64,000 nucleotides of DNA from Chitinophagaceae bacterium (GTDB lineage: Bacteria; Bacteroidota; Bacteroidia; Chitinophagales; Chitinophagaceae), in contig JANINS010000004.1 in assembly GCA_024508725.1 (NCBI GenBank), forward strand, positions 452,163 through 516,162. Direction: 5' to 3'. A program made the position numbers and the translations under genes. The notes under the pieces were generated by a model that saw only the letters and a list, made by a program, of their open reading frames with translations, had not been told where the DNA came from and made no database searches. Shown piece after piece: positions 1 through 7,684 of the stretch (positions are counted from its first letter, which is position 1; each line of letters begins with the position of its first letter).

Positions 1-607
1 TCAATTTTGTTTTTACTTCAACATTGAAAGGCCGGGAGAATAAAGGGGAATCCAAAACCAGTGTATGAAACTCTCCGTTCTCTCCACAAACATCAATATC
101 GATTGCTTTTAACTCTTGTATGAGATGCTCATTCAATATTTTTCCAAGAAATCTTTCTCCCATTTTCTCATTACAGCTAATGATCATTGTAATGATACCC
201 GATTTCAGCATTTGCATTACGAGTTCTTCTCTGTCCTGTTGCCAGATTGGAAGTATAGCTTGTAAACCTGCATTCGTGCAAACTTTTTCTTCCCAATCTC
301 TGTGAGGCTGCAGATCGATATCGCCAAACACAGCAGCTTGAAGATCGTATTCAACTTTTAGATGCTTTAGAGCGGAAGTGAAATTCGGCTCATAATCCTG
401 CCATGAACTGGAGATGAGATGTATTGGCAAACCGGCTGCTTTAGCTTGTGCATGCAATATGTCAGATGGAATACCATGTGACCTCGATATCTTTCCTTCT
501 TCATTTAAAACATTCAGCAGCACTTTAGGAAAGCAACCTTGTTCTTTAGCTTTCATTAAAGCAAAGCAACTGTCTTTACCGCCACTCCAACTGCAAAGCA
601 CATTCAT
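1..607 (-). CDS. Dph6-like ATP pyrophosphatase (diphthine-ammonia ligase family), C-terminus cut by window edge
   Basis: The protein reads MNVLCSWSGGKDS from the ATG at 607; SGGKDS is the PP-loop that binds ATP in N-type pyrophosphatases. Further in are GDIDLQPHRDWEE, VCTNAG and a late GENGEFHTLVLDSPLF stretch, all typical of the Dph6/MJ0570 family. About 202 codons are visible and the frame is still open at base 1, so only a short C-terminal piece should be missing. In eukaryotes and archaea the family amidates diphthine on elongation factor 2; bacteria do not make diphthamide, so the bacterial substrate is unknown and the family name should not be read as the function. It is divergent from the thioredoxin gene. 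Confidence 0.8.
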   Translation of the reverse strand, partial: MNVLCSWSGGKDSCFALMKAKEQGCFPKVLLNVLNEEGKISRSHGIPSDILHAQAKAAGLPIHLISSSWQDYEPNFTSALKHLKVEYDLQAAVFGDIDLQPHRDWEEKVCTNAGLQAILPIWQQDREELVMQMLKSGIITMIISCNEKMGERFLGKILNEHLIQELKAIDIDVCGENGEFHTLVLDSPLFSRPFNVEVKTKL

Positions 608-766
608 TCTGTTAGTATTATAGCTGCAAAAGTGCAGAAATAGTTAACGATAAACGCTGGTTGTTGAATTTGTATAATTCTGTTAACCCTGTAAAATGTT
701 AATCGAGTTTAACGCCATTCAATTTTAGTATCGACTAATTTGAACCTACAATCGAAAAAAGAATTT

Positions 767-1213
767 ATGCGTTACCTCCTCTTGTTCATATTCACGGCTG
801 TGATGGGTTCATCTTATGCCGCTTCAGATTCAACTCATACGTCAGCACCAAACGTGAATGCTCACAAGTACACATTGCTCAATTTCTCCGGATCCGATTG
901 GTGTATTCCATGTATTAAGATGAAGAAAGCAATTTTTCTTACTGATACTTTTAAAGCTTATGCAGCTGAACACATTACCTGGATAAATGCTGATTTTCCA
1001 AGAGACAGAAAATCGTTGAGTAAAGAACAGGTAAAGAAGAATGAAGCTTTAGCTGATAAATACAATAAAAAAGGGTCATTTCCTTACACCGTTTTGTTAG
1101 ATGAAAAAGGAAATATCATTAAAAGCTGGGATGGCTTTCCTAATTTAACGGCGGAAGAATTTGTTCACCAGGTGGATGATGCCGTTAAAAATGACGAACA
1201 CCAACATTCATAA
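767..1213 (+). CDS. Secreted thioredoxin-fold protein (CIPC active site)
   Basis: The protein opens with a hydrophobic signal peptide (MRYLLLFIFTAVMGSSYA) and then a thioredoxin-like domain with the motif WCIPC (Cys46, Cys49) after the beta-strand YTLLNFSGSD. A cis-Pro segment (SFPYTVLLDEKGNII) follows. At about 148 residues it is a single-domain periplasmic thioredoxin of the thioredoxin_7/TlpA-like type. The ATG at 767 is preferred to an in-frame TTG at 740 because it places the signal peptide at the very N-terminus. It is the first gene of a cluster with ApbE, DUF4266 and DUF3570 genes and overlaps apbE. A role in keeping the cysteines of the DUF4266 lipoprotein reduced is an inference from context. 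Confidence 0.85.
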   Translation: MRYLLLFIFTAVMGSSYAASDSTHTSAPNVNAHKYTLLNFSGSDWCIPCIKMKKAIFLTDTFKAYAAEHITWINADFPRDRKSLSKEQVKKNEALADKYNKKGSFPYTVLLDEKGNIIKSWDGFPNLTAEEFVHQVDDAVKNDEHQHS

Positions 1214-2126
1214 ACAGATCATGAAACTGATGGGCAACAGGTTTGAGATAACTGTTGTGCATGAGGATGAAATATTTGCCAATGAATGTATCTCATCTGC
1301 AGTTGCAGAGATAAAGCGAATCGAAATATTACTCACTACTTTCAGTGATGATAGCCAAACAAACCTGATTAACCGGCAAGCCGGTATTAAACCTGTTTTG
1401 GTTGATAAAGAAGTTTTTGATCTGATATCCAGGTCTATCAAGATATCACAACTTACACAGGGAGCTTTCGATATTAGTTATGGCTCCATCGATAAAAGCC
1501 TGTGGAATTTCAACAAAGAAATGAAGGCTTTACCCGATCCAGGAACAGCTAGAAAACTGGTTCACCTGATCGATTATCGCAACATCATTCTTGATGAGCA
1601 AAGCTCTTCAGTATTTCTAAAGAACAAAGGAATGCGGATCGGTTTTGGCGGAATTGGAAAAGGTTATGCTGCAGATAAAGCGAAAGCATTGTTGCTTGCA
1701 AAAGGCATCAACAGCGGAATAGTAAATGCAGCAGGAGATCTTACAGCCTGGGGTTATCAGCCAAATAATCAGCCGTGGACGATTGGCATTGCAGCACCCG
1801 AAAATCCTCACTATCATCCATTCTCTACCTTAAATATCACCAATACATCTGTAGCAACTTCGGGTAACTACGAGAAGTTTGTAATTATTAACGGGAAAAA
1901 ATATTCTCATACCATCGATCCTAAAACAGGTTTCCCTGTACATGGAATAAAAAGTGTGACAATCATTTGTCCGAATGCAGAGATAGCCGATGCAATGGCA
2001 ACACCTGTAATGGTAATGGGTTTGAGGGCTGGATTACATATGATCAACCAGGTAAAATCGATAGCTTGCATAATAATTGATGAGGAAGATAGAATACACA
2101 CGTCTGCAAACATCAATCTTGTATGA
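1191..2126 (+). CDS. apbE: FAD:protein FMN transferase (ApbE family)
   Basis: ApbE enzymes move FMN from FAD onto a Ser/Thr of exported proteins. Family marks are visible in order: KLMGNRFEI near the N-terminus, GFGGIGKGYAADKA, NAAGDLTAWG and the magnesium/flavin motif HTIDPKTGFPV. About 311 residues, normal for the catalytic domain. The start is uncertain: ATG 1161, 1191 or 1221 are all in frame. 1191 overlaps the thioredoxin gene by 23 bases and is in the +1 frame relative to it. None of these starts gives a signal peptide or lipobox, which is unusual because ApbE normally acts outside the cytoplasm. The next gene starts four bases before the stop codon ends, so translation is probably coupled. 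Confidence 0.9.
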   Translation: MTNTNIHKQIMKLMGNRFEITVVHEDEIFANECISSAVAEIKRIEILLTTFSDDSQTNLINRQAGIKPVLVDKEVFDLISRSIKISQLTQGAFDISYGSIDKSLWNFNKEMKALPDPGTARKLVHLIDYRNIILDEQSSSVFLKNKGMRIGFGGIGKGYAADKAKALLLAKGINSGIVNAAGDLTAWGYQPNNQPWTIGIAAPENPHYHPFSTLNITNTSVATSGNYEKFVIINGKKYSHTIDPKTGFPVHGIKSVTIICPNAEIADAMATPVMVMGLRAGLHMINQVKSIACIIIDEEDRIHTSANINLV

Positions 2127-2341
2127 AGAAGTTTGTTTTAATAGTCCAGGTTGTATTGCTGTTCTCAGCTGTCATAAGCTGTAAGCCTGTAAAGGAATAT
2201 CAAAAGCAGTACATTAATGACGCTGAGATGGAACTATCAAACAGGAAATCTCAAAAGTTCGAGAACAATTTTCAATCATATAGGGAAGGAGCCTCAGGTG
2301 CCAACGGAGGTAAAACAGGTGGTGGATGTGGTTGCAACTAA
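2123..2341 (+). CDS. DUF4266 small lipoprotein with Gly/Cys-rich C-terminus
   Basis: A 72-residue protein with a lipoprotein signal (lipobox VISC, Cys20), a charged middle and the C-terminal stretch YREGASGANGGKTGGGCGCN. The REGASG segment and the terminal GGGCGCN are the hallmarks of DUF4266 as I know the family. The segment EGAS (Ser58) resembles the [S/T]GA[S/T]-type sites that ApbE enzymes flavinylate, and the gene overlaps apbE by four bases, so this is the likeliest local FMN acceptor; that is inference. The two terminal cysteines (69 and 71) could bind metal or be handled by the neighbouring thioredoxin. Its biochemical function is unknown to me. Confidence 0.85.
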   Translation: MKKFVLIVQVVLLFSAVISCKPVKEYQKQYINDAEMELSNRKSQKFENNFQSYREGASGANGGKTGGGCGCN

Positions 2342-2350
2342 ATAAAAGGT

Positions 2351-3553
2351 ATGAGAAAGATATCCTTTGCTGCGTTTGCTTTTTTCTTTCACATTCTTGC
2401 GTCTTTTTCGCAAACTTCAACTGATACAGTTTACAAAACCCGTAAGTTGAAATTAGAAGAAGTGAATTTCGTTTCAGGTTATTATCACCAGAACGGAGAT
2501 CACTCAGCTGTCACAGGAGGAATTGGAACTGAAAAATTATTTGATTTCAGTAATACCATCGATGTGAAGCTGGTGCGAACAGATAAGCACAACCGAAATC
2601 ATTCACTGGTAGGAGAGATCGGAATAGATCATTATACTTCTGCATCGTCAGACAAGATCGATCCAAGTACCATCTCATCTCCCTCACATGCTGATACGAG
2701 AATTTATCCATCTGTAAATTATAATATTCAAAATCCTGCAAATAATTTTTCATTAGGTGGTGGATTGTCTTATTCAACTGAATACGATTATCAATCCTTC
2801 GGTGCAGGTTTGCAATTCGCAAAATCTTCCGCAGATAATAATACAGAGTTCAACGTTAAGCTGCAGGCTTTTTGGGATTCGTGGAAAGTGATCTACCCGG
2901 TAGAACTTCGTCCGCCAGGTTATGGAACAGGTGGAGAAGATGGTGGAAATGTTTCCAGTGCTCCCCGAAATTCTTACAGTGCTTCATTCACATTTTCACG
3001 AGTGCTGAATGAGCGGATGCAACTTGCTTTGATACTTGACCTTGTTACGCAGAACGGACATTTAGAAACATCTTATCAACGGGTTTATTTCAACAATAAC
3101 TCGGCAAAGCCTGAGTTGTTGCCTGATAAACGTTTTAAGATTCCTGTAGGAGCAAGGTTCAACTGGTTTCTTACCAACAAGCTGTTGTTGCGATCTTTTT
3201 ACAGATATTATTACGACGATTGGGGGCTATCAGCACATACGTTAGAACTTGAACTTCCGGTGAAGATCACACGATTCTTTTCGCTAACGCCATATTACAG
3301 ATTTTACATCCAGAATGCCGCTGATTATTTTGCAGCATACCAGCTTCATTCGATTGCCGAACAGTTTTATACCAGTGATTACGATCTTTCACACTTTTCA
3401 AGCAATTACCTGGGAGCCGGTTTTCGTTTTATTCCTGAAAAAGGTGTGTTCCATGTTTCAAAATGGAATACTCTTGAAATGCGATATGGACATTACAGCA
3501 GGAACAACGGACTGAATTCGGATATGATCACACTTGCAGCGAAGTTTAAGTGA
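2351..3553 (+). CDS. DUF3570 outer-membrane beta-barrel protein
   Basis: A 400-residue protein with a cleavable signal peptide (MRKISFAAFAFFFHILASFS) followed by many amphipathic strands with aromatic ends (YYHQNGDHSAVTGGIG, FSLGGGLSYSTEYDY, LRSFYRYYYDDWGLSAH) and a C-terminal strand ending in ITLAAKFK. This pattern, the length and the position after a DUF4266 gene fit DUF3570. It starts nine bases after the DUF4266 stop codon and ends the cluster. It most likely sits in the outer membrane; whether it is a transporter, a redox platform or a docking partner for the DUF4266 lipoprotein cannot be read from the sequence. It converges on the RNase HI gene with only seven bases between the stops. 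Confidence 0.8.
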   Translation: MRKISFAAFAFFFHILASFSQTSTDTVYKTRKLKLEEVNFVSGYYHQNGDHSAVTGGIGTEKLFDFSNTIDVKLVRTDKHNRNHSLVGEIGIDHYTSASSDKIDPSTISSPSHADTRIYPSVNYNIQNPANNFSLGGGLSYSTEYDYQSFGAGLQFAKSSADNNTEFNVKLQAFWDSWKVIYPVELRPPGYGTGGEDGGNVSSAPRNSYSASFTFSRVLNERMQLALILDLVTQNGHLETSYQRVYFNNNSAKPELLPDKRFKIPVGARFNWFLTNKLLLRSFYRYYYDDWGLSAHTLELELPVKITRFFSLTPYYRFYIQNAADYFAAYQLHSIAEQFYTSDYDLSHFSSNYLGAGFRFIPEKGVFHVSKWNTLEMRYGHYSRNNGLNSDMITLAAKFK

Positions 3554-3560
3554 GAAGAAG

Positions 3561-4199
3561 TTATTTTCTTCCAAAATCTGCTGGATTTTCACCCCAAGCT
3601 TTTGTTTCCCATTTCAGGATTTTGTTAGGATATGAATTTGTAGCCAACCACTTCTCTGCTCTTTCAAGTAGCTGAAAGACTTTTTTATTACGGATAGTTG
3701 GTTCCAGCATACTTCTATGATGTTTATCTTTTACCCAAGCAATAGCATTTCGACTATCGGAATATAAAGGAACAGAACTTCCGATTTTTTTTAGGTGGGC
3801 TAAGCCATGGACAATCGCTAAAAATTCTCCGACATTATTTGTCGCATCTTGAAATGGTCCTTCTCTGAACAAAACTTCTTTAGTATCTGTGTTTACTCCT
3901 TGATATTCCATGTCAAGTGTAACGCTGTTCCAAGCTGCATCTACACTAATGCTTTCTTTGATAGGACTACCTATTAAGCCCAGATTTTTTTGAGATAAAG
4001 TAGTTTCAAAAAAATCTTTGCCCCAATAATTTTCTGGTCCTTCTTGTAAGGCTTTCAATGCCGCAGCTTCAGTTTTGAATCCCTTATATTTAGCATTAGG
4101 ATAGCCATTAATTTGCTTCTGGCAATCAGTCCAACTCCTGTATATTCCTGGCTTGGCTCCAGTCCAAACCACATAAAAATTGTTTTTTTGCTTTGCCAT
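3561..4199 (-). CDS. rnhA: Ribonuclease HI with N-terminal viroplasmin (caulimovirus VI-type) domain
   Basis: Two domains are visible. Residues 5-50 (FYVVWTGAKPGIYRSW, GYPNAKYKGF) form the small hybrid-binding domain shared with eukaryotic RNase H1 and caulimovirus protein VI. Residues 82-212 are an RNase H fold with catalytic acids Asp87, Glu125, Asp148 and Asp208, the last in NPADFGRK. It cleaves the RNA strand of RNA:DNA hybrids. At 212 residues it has the normal length for this bacterial form. The start codon lies one base after the end of the upstream phzF-like gene, so the two are co-transcribed. Confidence 0.9.
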   Translation of the reverse strand: MAKQKNNFYVVWTGAKPGIYRSWTDCQKQINGYPNAKYKGFKTEAAALKALQEGPENYWGKDFFETTLSQKNLGLIGSPIKESISVDAAWNSVTLDMEYQGVNTDTKEVLFREGPFQDATNNVGEFLAIVHGLAHLKKIGSSVPLYSDSRNAIAWVKDKHHRSMLEPTIRNKKVFQLLERAEKWLATNSYPNKILKWETKAWGENPADFGRK

Positions 4200-4200
4200 C

Positions 4201-4980
4201 TTAAATAAAATATTCTCCCTTCATATACAACTTTGCTTTTCCACTCATCAACACACGATCACCTTTTATTTCCAATTGTAAAAACCCTCCTCTGCCCGAA
4301 AGTTGTTTCGCTGTCATATTTGTTTTACCCAATACATTACTCCAATAGGGTGTAACGATCGTATGAGCAGAACCTGTTACCGGATCTTCATTGATTCCAC
4401 TTTGAGGAAAGAAACATCTTGATACAAAATCAACATCATTTCCTTTGGCTGTAGCAGTTACGCCTCTTGCTTTCACTTTAGATAAGGTAAGAAAATCAGG
4501 ATCGAGTTTTTCAACTGCTTCCTGCGAATCTAAAACCACTACATAATCCCAGCCACCAAACATTACTTCGCCGGAAGATATTTTCAGTCCTTCAAATAAT
4601 CCTTCAGGTGGATCAACTGGTTTTGGGGGATTGGCAGGAAAATCTAAAGTGATCATATCTCCATTCCTGGTTACCACCAATTCTCCACTCTTACTTTGAA
4701 AACGGATAACATCATCCTTGTAGCCCATTTCATGAAACAGTACATAAGCCGAAGCCAGCGTTGCATGTCCACACAAAGCCACTTCAACAGTAGGAGTGAA
4801 CCAACGAATGTGAAAACTGCCATCATCTTGCTTTACAAAGAATGCAGTCTCGGCAAGATTATTTTCCATTCCGAGTTTTTGCATTACATCATCTGGCAAC
4901 CATTCATCCAATGGACAAATAGCAGCAGGATTACCTGAAAATAATGTATCTGTAAAAGCGTCAACCTGGTAAATCTTCAT
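4201..4980 (-). CDS. PhzF-family isomerase/epimerase
   Basis: The N-terminus MKIYQVDAFTDTLFSGNPAAI, the NLAETAF motif with the catalytic Glu44, the CGHATLASAYVLF segment and the late NEDPVTGSAHTIV motif define the PhzF family (diaminopimelate-epimerase fold). The length, 259 residues, is normal. PhzF proper isomerises a phenazine precursor, but most family members act on unknown small molecules and there are no other phenazine genes here, so only the fold and likely isomerase chemistry can be claimed. It is followed directly by the RNase HI gene and preceded by the acyl-CoA carboxylase gene on the same strand (34 bases away). Confidence 0.88.
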   Translation of the reverse strand: MKIYQVDAFTDTLFSGNPAAICPLDEWLPDDVMQKLGMENNLAETAFFVKQDDGSFHIRWFTPTVEVALCGHATLASAYVLFHEMGYKDDVIRFQSKSGELVVTRNGDMITLDFPANPPKPVDPPEGLFEGLKISSGEVMFGGWDYVVVLDSQEAVEKLDPDFLTLSKVKARGVTATAKGNDVDFVSRCFFPQSGINEDPVTGSAHTIVTPYWSNVLGKTNMTAKQLSGRGGFLQLEIKGDRVLMSGKAKLYMKGEYFI

Positions 4981-5014
4981 CTTAATAATTCGTGTAATTA
5001 GTATTCTTCGTGTT

Positions 5015-6643
5015 CTACACCTGAAAAACTCCTGTTTTAAAATCAGGAACGTCAGGATTATTATTCGCTGCTTTAATTCCTTCCGAGATCACTTCTCTTG
5101 TTTTGATCGGATCTATGATCGCATCAACCCATAACCTTGCAGCAGCATAATAAGGAGAAGTTTGTTTGTCATAACGGCCTTTGATCGTATCGAACAAAGC
5201 TTTTTCTTCTTCCGGCGTAACTTCTTTGCCTTTGGCTTTCATTCCGGCAACCTGGATCTGCATCAGGGTTTTTGCAGCTTGCTCTCCACCCATCACAGCA
5301 ATTTTTGCAGAAGGCCATGCATAAATAAATCTTGGATCGTATGCCTTACCACACATGGCATAGTTTCCAGCTCCATAACTGTTGCCTGTAATGATGGTGA
5401 TCTTGGGAACAACAGAATTGGCAACAGCATTCACCAGTTTCGCTCCGTCTTTAATAATACCTGAATGTTCACTTCGGCTGCCGACCATGAAGCCCGTTAC
5501 GTCTTGTAAAAACACTAAAGGAATTTTTTTCTGGTTACAGTTCATGATGAAACGAGCTGCTTTATCAGCGCTATCGTTATATATCACACCACCGATCTGA
5601 ACTTCTCCTTTCTTGGTCTTGCTCACAAGTCTTTGGTTGGCAACAATGCCTACAGCCCAACCATCAATTCTTGCATAACCACAAATGATGCTTTTGCCAT
5701 AATCTTCTTTGAACTGATCAAACTCAGAATTGTCAACAATCCTTTCGATGATCTCTAATACATCATACGGTTTCAGATTTCCTTCCGGGATGATGCCATA
5801 GACTTCTTCAGGATTTTTCTTAGGTGCAACAGGTTTTATCCTGTCGAAACCAGCTTCAGGTTTATGACCAAGTTTTGAGATGATCTTTTTTACCTGGTCC
5901 AGACACTCCTGTTCAGTTTTGAATTTATAATCTGCAATGCCTGATATTTCAGTATGTGTTACTGCTCCACCCAAAGTTTCATTATCGATATTCTCACCGA
6001 TAGCAGCTTTAACAAGATAAGGCCCGGCTAAATAGATCGATCCATTGCCTTCCACCATCAGCGTTTCATCACTCATGATTGGTAAGTAAGCACCACCTGC
6101 AACACAAGGTCCCATTACAGCGGCAATTTGCGTAATACCCATTCCGCTCATTACTGCATTGTTGCGGAAAATTCTTCCGAAATGTTCTTTATCGGGAAAG
6201 ATCTCATCCTGCATTGGCAAATAAACTCCGGCACTATCTACTAAATAAATGACGGGAAGCCTGTTCTCCATCGCAATTTCCTGCATACGCAGATTCTTCT
6301 TTCCTGTGATCGGAAACCATGCACCTGCTTTCACGGTTTGATCATTGGCAACGATCACACATTGCCTGCCGCTCACATATCCAACACCGGCAACTGTTCC
6401 ACCAGCAGGACATCCACCTTCTGCTTCATACATCTCAAATCCTGCAAAAGCACCGATCTCCGTGAAGGGAGCATCTTTATCACACAGGTATTCCACTCTT
6501 TCACGTGGTGTTAACTTGTTTTTTTCTCTTTGCTTTTCTATAGCTTTTTTCCCTCCACCCAGGAAGATCTTTTCGAGGTGTTGCCGTGTCTGGCTTACAG
6601 CCATCTTCATCCAGTCTTCGTTCCGATTAAATTCAATATTCAT
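5015..6643 (-). CDS. Acyl-CoA carboxylase carboxyltransferase (beta) subunit, methylcrotonyl/propionyl-CoA type
   Basis: A 542-residue biotin-dependent carboxyltransferase: the N-terminal half has LTPRERVEYLCD, CPAGGTVAGVGYVSGRQCV and GPCVAGGAYLPIMSDE; the C-terminal half has FLQDVTGFMVGS, ITGNSYGAGNYAMCG and WPSAKIAVMGGEQAA. It transfers carboxyl from biotin to an acyl-CoA. The length and the MYEAEGGCPAGG segment look closest to methylcrotonyl-CoA carboxylase beta, but the substrate cannot be fixed by eye. No alpha (biotin carboxylase/BCCP) subunit is in the window. The ATG at 6643 is chosen over an in-frame TTG at 6664 because it gives the usual N-terminus. Confidence 0.9.
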   Translation of the reverse strand: MNIEFNRNEDWMKMAVSQTRQHLEKIFLGGGKKAIEKQREKNKLTPRERVEYLCDKDAPFTEIGAFAGFEMYEAEGGCPAGGTVAGVGYVSGRQCVIVANDQTVKAGAWFPITGKKNLRMQEIAMENRLPVIYLVDSAGVYLPMQDEIFPDKEHFGRIFRNNAVMSGMGITQIAAVMGPCVAGGAYLPIMSDETLMVEGNGSIYLAGPYLVKAAIGENIDNETLGGAVTHTEISGIADYKFKTEQECLDQVKKIISKLGHKPEAGFDRIKPVAPKKNPEEVYGIIPEGNLKPYDVLEIIERIVDNSEFDQFKEDYGKSIICGYARIDGWAVGIVANQRLVSKTKKGEVQIGGVIYNDSADKAARFIMNCNQKKIPLVFLQDVTGFMVGSRSEHSGIIKDGAKLVNAVANSVVPKITIITGNSYGAGNYAMCGKAYDPRFIYAWPSAKIAVMGGEQAAKTLMQIQVAGMKAKGKEVTPEEEKALFDTIKGRYDKQTSPYYAAARLWVDAIIDPIKTREVISEGIKAANNNPDVPDFKTGVFQV

Positions 6644-6790
6644 TAGCTGATCGTTAGGCGACAAAGATAGGGGAGAGAAGATGTGTTCCTGTTTTCGATA
6701 TAATAGATTGTAAACATGTTTAGCGGCTTCATTTTTACTTAAAGTTTTGTAACTATTTGTGGTCTAACGTTTGTTAGTTTGAAATCATTA

Positions 6791-6798
6791 TATATTTG
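6791..6798 (+). promoter_or_regulatory. Putative -7 box (TATATTTG) of the arginine operon
   Basis: TATATTTG matches the Bacteroidota sigma-ABfr -7 consensus TAnnTTTG, with a TTTG at 6770-6773 as a possible -33 element. It would start transcription at about 6803-6806, just at the start of the arginine-containing leader frame. Confidence 0.5.
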
Positions 6799-6802
6799 CG
6801 CC

Positions 6803-6865
6803 GTGAAGAAATGCAATAATTATATTCCTTCTCTGTACAACCGTCTTCTGCGACGTGGATGCTGA
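6803..6865 (+). CDS. Putative arginine leader peptide (20 codons, GTG start)
   Basis: A short open frame runs from GTG 6803 to TGA 6863-6865 and ends in NRLLRRGC, with Arg codons CGT, CGA and CGT at 6842-6844, 6851-6853 and 6854-6856. The stop codon sits inside the left arm of a hairpin (6862-6897). Position ahead of an arginine operon, the clustered Arg codons and the hairpin overlapping the stop are what attenuator leader peptides look like. Against it: the promoter box would make this mRNA nearly leaderless, the start is GTG, and no clear uridine run follows the hairpin. Treated as a hypothesis. Confidence 0.4.
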   Translation: MKKCNNYIPSLYNRLLRRGC

Positions 6866-6897
6866 TAGGACGAACCGCTAACCAAGGTCCCTATCAG
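6862..6897 (+). promoter_or_regulatory. Leader hairpin upstream of the arginine operon
   Basis: CTGATAGGAC (6862-6871) pairs with GTCCCTATCAG (6887-6897) with a single bulged base and a 15-base loop. An outer pairing of AGAAATGC (6807-6814) with GCATTTCT (6902-6909) would enclose the whole leader. The loop segment ACCAAGGT (6881-6888) can alternatively pair with ACC...TTGGT at 6922-6932, which would disturb the inner hairpin. This gives at least two exclusive folds, as expected for an attenuator or another RNA switch. Confidence 0.45.
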
Positions 6898-6963
6898 TGA
6901 AGCATTTCTAAAATTTCTTTTACCGGATTGGTCATCCATCACTTTTTTAGAATTACGATAGAA

Positions 6964-7671
6964 GTGGACAATCAAAATATTGTTATTCGTGTAGCCGGAT
7001 CTGAAGATAAAAAGTTTGCGAAGGTCATCACTGATGAAATGGAATCTTCTGCAAAAGCTCGTGGTACCGGTATCGCCAAACGTACTCCTGAATATATTGA
7101 ACAAAAGATCGACGAAGGTAAAGCCGTTATTGCACTTACAACAGATGATGTATGGGTGGGCTTTTGTTACATAGAAACATGGAGTCACGGTGAATATGTT
7201 GCCAATTCAGGTTTGATCGTTGCTCCTGCATTCAGAAAAAGTGGAGTGGCAAAGTCTATCAAGCAGGTTATCTTTAATTTATCAAGAGAGAAATATCCTG
7301 AAGCGAAAATATTTGGTTTAACAACAGGGCTTGCTGTGATGAAGATCAACAGCGATCTTGGTTACGAGCCGGTAACATATTCTGAGTTGACGCAGGATGA
7401 TTCTTTCTGGGCTGGATGCAGAAGTTGTGTGAACTACGATATCCTGATGAGTAAAGACCGGAAGAATTGTCTTTGCACCGGAATGTTATACGATCCCAAA
7501 GATCATTACGAGCCTGAAGAAACCAAAGAACACTTTTCTAAAAAGAGTAAAGTGTACGAAAGATTGATCCGCATCAAACAAAGCCGATTCCTGAGCAGAT
7601 TGATGAAAAAGGATAAAGAAAAAGGCAATCGCAGGCTCAAATCATTACTGACACATTTGTTCAACTTATAA
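6964..7671 (+). CDS. GNAT acetyltransferase heading the arginine operon (candidate N-acyl-glutamate synthase)
   Basis: A GNAT fold is visible: VIRVAGSEDKKFAKVITDEM at the start, the strand WVGFCYIETW, and the acetyl-CoA-binding stretch ANSGLIVAPAFRKSGVAKSIK. The C-terminal part carries four cysteines (GCRSCVNYD, KNCLCTGML) that could bind a metal. The enzyme stands first in the operon, 13 bases before argG, and no ArgA or ArgJ is present, so it is the natural candidate for acylating glutamate; whether the donor is acetyl- or succinyl-CoA is open. The GTG at 6964 is preferred because it begins the conserved region; a TTG at 6928 would add twelve unconserved residues. About 235 residues. Confidence 0.8.
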   Translation: MDNQNIVIRVAGSEDKKFAKVITDEMESSAKARGTGIAKRTPEYIEQKIDEGKAVIALTTDDVWVGFCYIETWSHGEYVANSGLIVAPAFRKSGVAKSIKQVIFNLSREKYPEAKIFGLTTGLAVMKINSDLGYEPVTYSELTQDDSFWAGCRSCVNYDILMSKDRKNCLCTGMLYDPKDHYEPEETKEHFSKKSKVYERLIRIKQSRFLSRLMKKDKEKGNRRLKSLLTHLFNL

Positions 7672-7684
7672 TAATTCCCTTTTG

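Noticed and set aside
4201-4980. Phenazine biosynthesis
   Set aside because: Only a PhzF-fold gene is present; no other phenazine gene is near, and most PhzF homologues have other roles.
6820-7188. A 122-codon minus-strand frame across the arginine leader and GNAT gene
   Set aside because: It runs opposite to a well-conserved GNAT domain, and its predicted protein has no recognisable domain or signal.
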